Positions 59,558 to 64,000 of a stretch of DNA of 64,000 nt are shown here, piece by piece. The notes under the pieces were generated by a model. That model worked only from the letters and a program-made list of their open reading frames with translations, searched no databases and was not told where the DNA came from. The translations under genes were made by a program, and so were the position numbers. Each line of letters opens with the position of its first letter. The stretch's first letter is position 1. The DNA lies in contig JAIETL010000033.1 in the NCBI GenBank assembly GCA_019745195.1, forward strand, positions 1 to 64,000, in the 5' to 3' direction. Source of the stretch: Beijerinckiaceae bacterium. GTDB taxonomy: Bacteria > Pseudomonadota > Alphaproteobacteria > Rhizobiales > Beijerinckiaceae.

Positions 59558-60412
59558 ATGATTGGCAATCGCTCGCTCGATATCGAAGCCGTGGCGGCTT
59601 TCCTCAACGCTTCGGAGTTCCGCAGCTTCACGCGAGCGGCGCAGGCGCTCGGCACGACACAGTCGCTGGTCAGCACGCGCGTGAAGCGGCTGGAAGCGAT
59701 GCTCGGCCATGCGCTGCTGCAGCGGCATCCGCGCCTCGTGCGGCTCACGGCCGAGGGCGAGCGCTTCCTGCCGGCGGCGCGCGATCTGATGGCGGCGCAT
59801 CGCCGCGCCTGCGAGGCCTTCAGCGAGGCGCGCGAGCGGGTTGCGATCGGCATCAGCGAACAGGCTGTCGGTCCCGACGCGCCCGCCATCCTGGCGCGGC
59901 TGGCGGCGCATGATCCGCATTGGCTGATCGACCTGCGGATCGCGGCTTCGGCGGCGCTGGAGGAGGCGTTCGAGGCCGGCAAGCTCGACATCGTCGTGCT
60001 GCGCCGCTTTGGCTCCGGTCGCACGGGCGAGGTGCTGCGGCGGGACAGCTTCGGCTGGTTCGCCGCGCCTGGCCTGACGCGTCGGGAGGGCGAACCCCTG
60101 CCGCTGGTCAACCTGATGGCGGAGTGCGGCCTGCGCCGGCTGGCGACGCAGGCGCTTGGCGAGGCCGGCATCGCCTGGCGCGAGGCCTTCATCGGCGGCG
60201 GCATGGCGGCTGTTCTGGCGGCGGTGCAGGGCGGGCTCGGCGTCTCGCCGCTGGCGACCCGGATCGCGCCCGCCGGCGCGGTCGACGTCGCGTCCGACTG
60301 GGGCCTGCCGTCACTGGGCAAGTCCGACGTCGTCCTGCGCAGCAACGTCTCGACCCCGCGCGGCAACGCGCTCGCGCGGGAACTGGCTGCAGCCTTCAGG
60401 GCAGGGCGCTGA
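59558..60412 (+). CDS. LysR-family transcriptional regulator
   Basis: 284 aa. The HTH region is LDIEAVAAFLNASEFRSFTR, then AQALGTTQSLVSTRVKRLEA. The effector domain begins at about 90 (ERVAIGISEQAVGPDAPA). It is divergent from the tautomerase gene, the likely target. It is convergent with era, 3 bp between stops. Confidence 0.87.
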   Translation: MIGNRSLDIEAVAAFLNASEFRSFTRAAQALGTTQSLVSTRVKRLEAMLGHALLQRHPRLVRLTAEGERFLPAARDLMAAHRRACEAFSEARERVAIGISEQAVGPDAPAILARLAAHDPHWLIDLRIAASAALEEAFEAGKLDIVVLRRFGSGRTGEVLRRDSFGWFAAPGLTRREGEPLPLVNLMAECGLRRLATQALGEAGIAWREAFIGGGMAAVLAAVQGGLGVSPLATRIAPAGAVDVASDWGLPSLGKSDVVLRSNVSTPRGNALARELAAAFRAGR

Positions 60413-60415
60413 GCG

Positions 60416-61327
60416 TTAGCCCTTCGGAAACTCCAGCCCCATCTCGCGATAGCGTTCCGGGTCGTCGCTCCAGTTCTCGCGCACCTTCACGAACAGGAAG
60501 AGATGCACCTTGGCTTCGGCTGCGTCCGCGATCTCGATGCGGGCCTTCTGGCCGATCGCCTTGATCGTCTGACCGCCTTCGCCGAGCACGATCTTCCGCT
60601 GGCCTTCGCGCTCGACATAGATCGTCTGCTCGATGCGCACCGAGCCGTCGGGCCGCTGCTGCCACTGCTCGGTCTCGACTGTGGAGCGATAGGGCAATTC
60701 GTCATGCAGCCGCTCGAAAATCTTTTCGCGCGTGATTTCTGCTGCAAGGAAGCGCAGCGGCGCGTCCGAAATCTGGTCCTCCGGATAGAGCCAGGGGCCG
60801 AGCGGCAGCCTTGTCTCCAGCCAGCCCATAATGTCCTTGCAGCCGTAGCCGGTCAGCGCCGCGATCATGAAGGTCGCCTCGAACCGCCCCTGCGCGTTCA
60901 CGTTCGTGGTGATCTCGAGCAGTTTTTCCTTCGCCACCGTGTCGATCTTGTTGAGGATCAGGAATTTCGGCTGCTTCAACTCGGCGAGCTTCTCCAGCAG
61001 CCGCGTATTCTCCTCATTGTCGAAGCGCTCGACATCGATCAGCACGCCGATCAGGTCGGCGTCGGTCGCGCCGCCCCAGGCGCTCGTCACCATGGCGCGG
61101 TCGAGCCGGCGCTTGGGCGCGAAGATGCCCGGCGTATCGACGAAGATCACCTGCGCCGGCCCCGACAGGGCGATGCCGCGCACCTGCGTCCGCGTCGTCT
61201 GCACCTTGCGCGAGACGATCGAGACTTTTGCGCCGACCAACTGGTTCAGCAGCGTCGACTTGCCGGCGTTGGGCGCGCCGATCAGCGCCACGAAGCCGCA
61301 GCGTGTGGCCGTGTGCGGCTCAGCCAT
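60416..61327 (-). CDS. era: GTPase Era
   Basis: 303 aa. G1 GAPNAGKST (17-25), G2 region QTTRTQVRG, G3 DTPG, G4 NKID, and the C-terminal KH domain with GEGGQTIKAIGQKAR. It binds 16S rRNA and helps 30S assembly. It overlaps rnc by 8 bp. In many rhizobia recO follows era; here a convergent LysR gene takes that place. Confidence 0.95.
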   Translation of the reverse strand: MAEPHTATRCGFVALIGAPNAGKSTLLNQLVGAKVSIVSRKVQTTRTQVRGIALSGPAQVIFVDTPGIFAPKRRLDRAMVTSAWGGATDADLIGVLIDVERFDNEENTRLLEKLAELKQPKFLILNKIDTVAKEKLLEITTNVNAQGRFEATFMIAALTGYGCKDIMGWLETRLPLGPWLYPEDQISDAPLRFLAAEITREKIFERLHDELPYRSTVETEQWQQRPDGSVRIEQTIYVEREGQRKIVLGEGGQTIKAIGQKARIEIADAAEAKVHLFLFVKVRENWSDDPERYREMGLEFPKG

Positions 61328-62051
61328 GATCGTTCTCCTGTTGCTCGGCCCAGAGGCCTTCCCGACGCAGGAAGGCTTCCGCCGCAGCCTGTTCGGCGAA
61401 CCGCTTGGACGGCCCCTGCGCCTCCGCGTCGGTCAGGCCGACGATCCGCGCCGCGACGCGGAACACCGGCGCATGATCGGGCCCCGACCGGCCGCGCTCG
61501 CTATAGGTCGGGGTCGGGTAGCCCTTGCCTTGCGCCCATTCCTGCAGCGCCGTCTTGGCGTCACGCAGAGGCCGCACCGGCTTCAGCAGCCGCTCGCCCA
61601 GCGCCCGTTCGACCAGCGCGCGCGCAGCACCATAGCCGCCATCGATGAAGACCGCGCCGATGATCGCCTCGCAGGCATCGGCCAGGATCGCCTTGTTCTT
61701 GCGCGCCCCGCCGAGGATCTCGCCCTCGCCGAGCCGCATGTAACTGCCGAGATCCCAGCCCAGCGCCACCTCGGCGCAGGTTTCCTTGCGCACGAGGTCG
61801 GCGAGCCGGCGCGACATGTCGCCTTCCTCGGCCTGGGGGTAGCGCGCGAACAGCATGTCGGCGACGCTCAGCCCCAGAACCCGGTCGCCGAGAAATTCGA
61901 GCCGCTGGTAGCTCTCGATCCGGGGCCCGTCATGGCTCATATGGGTCAGCGCCGCGATCAGCAGCGTCCGGTCGGCGAAGCCGTGGCCGAGCGTCGCCTC
62001 GAGCCGCGCCAGATCGGGCGCCTTGCGCGCGCCGTCGCCGCCCTTGCTCAC
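61320..62051 (-). CDS. rnc: Ribonuclease III
   Basis: 243 aa if it starts at GTG 62051, which overlaps the lepB stop as GTGA. The RNase III signature is YQRLEFLGDRVLGLSVADML with the catalytic acidic residues, KNKAILADACEAIIGAVFID is the second active-site block, and the dsRNA-binding domain follows (about 165-235, DAKTALQEWAQGKGYPTPTY). It processes rRNA and other double-stranded RNA. The middle gene of lepB-rnc-era. Confidence 0.94.
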   Translation of the reverse strand: MSKGGDGARKAPDLARLEATLGHGFADRTLLIAALTHMSHDGPRIESYQRLEFLGDRVLGLSVADMLFARYPQAEEGDMSRRLADLVRKETCAEVALGWDLGSYMRLGEGEILGGARKNKAILADACEAIIGAVFIDGGYGAARALVERALGERLLKPVRPLRDAKTALQEWAQGKGYPTPTYSERGRSGPDHAPVFRVAARIVGLTDAEAQGPSKRFAEQAAAEAFLRREGLWAEQQENDHG

Positions 62052-62830
62052 TTGATCCCGCTGAACAGGCGGCCCCAGCGCACGGTCCAGGGCCATTCCC
62101 AGATGCGCCAGGCCGAAGCCCCGTCCTCGATCGAGAAGAAGATGATCTCGGCCCGGCCGACGAAGTTCTCGAACGGCACGAAGCCGACGCTGCGGTCGCG
62201 CGAATCGAGCGAGTTGTCGCGGTTGTCGCCCATCATGAAGAAATGGCCGGCCGGCACGGTGAACACGGCGGTGTTGTCGAAGGTGCCGGTGTCGCCCTCG
62301 TTCTCGATGATCTGGTGGCTGACGCCATTGGGCAGCGTCTCGCGATATTGCATCACCGGCCGGCTGCGGCCCCAATTGTCCTGGGCGACATAGTCCGCGA
62401 TGCGTTCGCGCTTCACGGCTGTGTTGTTGATGTGCAGGATGCCGTCGATCATCTGGATGCGGTCGCCCGGCAGGCCGACGACGCGCTTGATGTAGTCCGT
62501 CGAGTTGTCGGTCGGCAGCTTGAAGACGGCGATGTCGCCGCGCTTGGGCTCGGCCGCCCAGACCCGGCCGGAGAAAAGCGGCGGACTGAACGGAACAGAA
62601 TGCTTGGAATAGCCGTATGTATACTTCGAGACGAACAGGTAGTCGCCGATCAGCAGCGTCGGGATCAGCGAGCCCGATGGAATGTTGAACGGCTGGAACA
62701 GCAGAGTGCGGATGACGAGCGCGATCAGAAGGGCCTGGACGACGACCTTGATCGTTTCGAGAATGCCACCCTCGTCCTTGGCGGGCTTGTCCCGGGCCGT
62801 CTTGTTCTTGATCTCGGCGTCGTTGGCCAC
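62048..62830 (-). CDS. lepB: Signal peptidase I
   Basis: 260 aa if it starts at GTG 62830, which has AGGAG upstream and gives the normal length; a longer frame to 62971 adds an uncharged linker-like stretch with no support. One N-terminal membrane helix (about 23-45). Catalytic Ser S54 is in IPSGSLIPTL (the usual Met after it is Leu) and catalytic Lys K115 is in DYIKRVVGLPGD. MGDNRDNSLDSR is the third conserved box. It removes Sec and Tat signal peptides at the outer face of the inner membrane. Confidence 0.93.
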   Translation of the reverse strand: MANDAEIKNKTARDKPAKDEGGILETIKVVVQALLIALVIRTLLFQPFNIPSGSLIPTLLIGDYLFVSKYTYGYSKHSVPFSPPLFSGRVWAAEPKRGDIAVFKLPTDNSTDYIKRVVGLPGDRIQMIDGILHINNTAVKRERIADYVAQDNWGRSRPVMQYRETLPNGVSHQIIENEGDTGTFDNTAVFTVPAGHFFMMGDNRDNSLDSRDRSVGFVPFENFVGRAEIIFFSIEDGASAWRIWEWPWTVRWGRLFSGIK

Positions 62831-63099
62831 GCGGGCGCTCCTGTCCAGGCTGTCAGCGGGCGGTCTAGCCCACTCTGGCCCGCCCGACAACGGCGCTGCC
62901 GCATCCCGGGCGCGCATCGCCGGATCGCGGACGGACCGAAACCGGCCTGGCATGGGATTGCGTCTTTTCATGGCGACAGCCGCGTTGCGTCGTGATCAAA
63001 GCCGCATGCATGACCGAAATCTCGCGCTCGCAGGATATCGGAGCGGCTGGCGCGACCGCTCCCGCGCCGACCTCTCCATGACATCGCCCCGCTGAAGCC

Positions 63100-64000
63100 A
63101 TGATCCCGCTCATCTCCCCCTCCGCCGGCAGGTCGCACGCGCTCGTCGGCCTCGCCGTTGCGCTCGTCGCCTTCGCTGCCGCGCTGGCCCTGCGTTTCGG
63201 CCTCGACAACGTTTTGCCGCCCGGTTTTCCATTCCTGACGTTCTTTCCGGCCGTGATCGTCACCGCCGTGTTCTGCGGCGTCTGGGCCGGCTCGCTCTGC
63301 GCGCTGCTGTGCGGGCTTGCGGCCTGGTACTGGTTTGTGCCGCCGTCGGGTTTCGGGCTCGATGGTCAGAGTGCGCTGGCGATGGGTTTTTATGTCTTCA
63401 TCGTCGTGGTCGACATCGCGTTGATCCACGTCATGCACCGGGCGATGCACCGTCTCCGGCAGGAGAAGGCGCATTCGGCCGGCATGGCCGAGCAGCAGCG
63501 CACCATGTTCGAGGAATTGCAGCACCGCGTCGCCAACAACATGGCCTTCGTCGCGAGCCTGCTCAACATGTCGCGCCGGCGCATCGCCCAGGACCCTGCC
63601 GCCGCGCCACTCGTGATCGACGAGGCGCGCGCCCGCATCGAGACGATGGCGCGCATCCACCGCCGGCTGCACGATCCCAACAGCGTCGATCTCGCGGTCG
63701 GGGTCTATCTCGACGAACTTTGCCGCGACGTGCTGTCGGCCTCGGGCGCGCAGGGCGTGACCTGCAAGGTAGAAGCGCCGGCCATGACGCTCGACATCCG
63801 CACGCTGACGGCGCTCTCGCTCTTCGTGACCGAGGTGATGACCAATTCGATCAAGCACGCCTTTCCGGAAGGGCGCGGCGGAACGATCGCGGTCCGGCTG
63901 GAACGCCGTGATGAGGACACGCTCGAACTGACCATTGCTGATGACGGCGTCGGCCTCGATCCGGCCAGCGTCGCCAAACCCGGCCACGGCCTCGGCCTGC
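63100..64000 (+). CDS. HWE/HisKA_2-type sensor histidine kinase (3' end off window)
   Basis: 300 codons read to the window edge from the ATG at 63100 (MIPLISPSAGRSHALVGLAV). Four membrane helices in the first 110 residues resemble the DUF4118/KdpD-type sensor part (PGFPFLTFFPAVIVTAVFCG). The H-box has H142 in EELQHRVANNMAFVASLLNM, the N-box has N249 in TEVMTNSIKHAFP, then ADDGVGLD and GHGLGL start the ATP-binding domain end. Kinases of this type in rhizobia often feed the general stress response or light signalling. The ligand is unknown. Divergent from lepB. Confidence 0.9.
   Translation, partial: MIPLISPSAGRSHALVGLAVALVAFAAALALRFGLDNVLPPGFPFLTFFPAVIVTAVFCGVWAGSLCALLCGLAAWYWFVPPSGFGLDGQSALAMGFYVFIVVVDIALIHVMHRAMHRLRQEKAHSAGMAEQQRTMFEELQHRVANNMAFVASLLNMSRRRIAQDPAAAPLVIDEARARIETMARIHRRLHDPNSVDLAVGVYLDELCRDVLSASGAQGVTCKVEAPAMTLDIRTLTALSLFVTEVMTNSIKHAFPEGRGGTIAVRLERRDEDTLELTIADDGVGLDPASVAKPGHGLGL

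Overview
The window is high-GC chromosomal DNA with alphaproteobacterial gene content, most likely from the order Hyphomicrobiales (Rhizobiales). A Bosea-like genus is my best guess. That guess rests on the Porin_2-type porin, lepB-rnc-era, TamA/TamB, an HWE/HisKA_2 histidine kinase, a tripartite tricarboxylate transporter and several families of palindromic intergenic repeats; it is inferred, not searched. I see no rRNA, tRNA, CRISPR array or insertion sequence.

Layout. (1) 1-1454, minus strand: a toxin/immunity-like module made of a C-terminal HH-nuclease-like protein followed by two DUF2019-type small proteins; the last one runs off the left edge. (2) 1606-7844: a secreted hypothetical protein, a SARP/TolB-like/TPR regulator, a VapBC pair with a palindromic operator, a Tat-exported CpdB-type phosphodiesterase and a GST. 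(3) 7850-16441: a CoA-thioester block (FAS1/MaoC-like hydratase, acyl-CoA dehydrogenase, class III CoA-transferase), aldehyde and alcohol dehydrogenases, a LysR regulator and a Tat-exported metallo-beta-lactamase-fold hydrolase. (4) 16446-26220, all minus strand: a probable quinate/shikimate/dehydroshikimate uptake and catabolism cluster. It holds a LysR regulator, aroE, a branched-chain-type ABC transporter (five genes), a Gfo/Idh/MocA oxidoreductase and a QuiC-type 3-dehydroshikimate dehydratase fused to an HPPD-like domain. (5) 26302-26891: a HigBA module. (6) 26960-35748: a GntR-regulated carboxylate cluster with a COG4091 SAF-domain dehydrogenase, divergent from a PdxA homologue, TctCBA and an atypical DapA-family lyase. 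A TPR/DUF6429 gene is inserted before the lyase. (7) 35874-37364: a 44-aa small protein, a VOC protein and a 2-keto-4-pentenoate hydratase-family protein. (8) 37481-49439: cell envelope genes tamA-tamB, a major porin with a long leader and clear terminator, and an OmpA-like protein followed by a membrane protein with two helix-hairpin-helix domains. (9) 49590-62830: housekeeping genes (slt, dapA, smpB, pyrE, era, rnc, lepB) mixed with a hydrolase, PaiB, an exported superoxide dismutase, a NYN-domain protein, an acyltransferase, a tautomerase and a LysR regulator. (10) 63100 to the end: a membrane histidine kinase cut by the window edge.

At least three families of palindromic repeats (A: 14108, 22982, 35766, 49473; B: 9971, 31371; C: 19409, 43830, 54849) sit between genes. 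One B copy supplies the 3' end of a coding sequence. The regions with most unexplained biology are the left-edge toxin/immunity module, the GntR/COG4091/PdxA/TTT/DapA-like cluster, and the OmpA plus double-HHH membrane pair.
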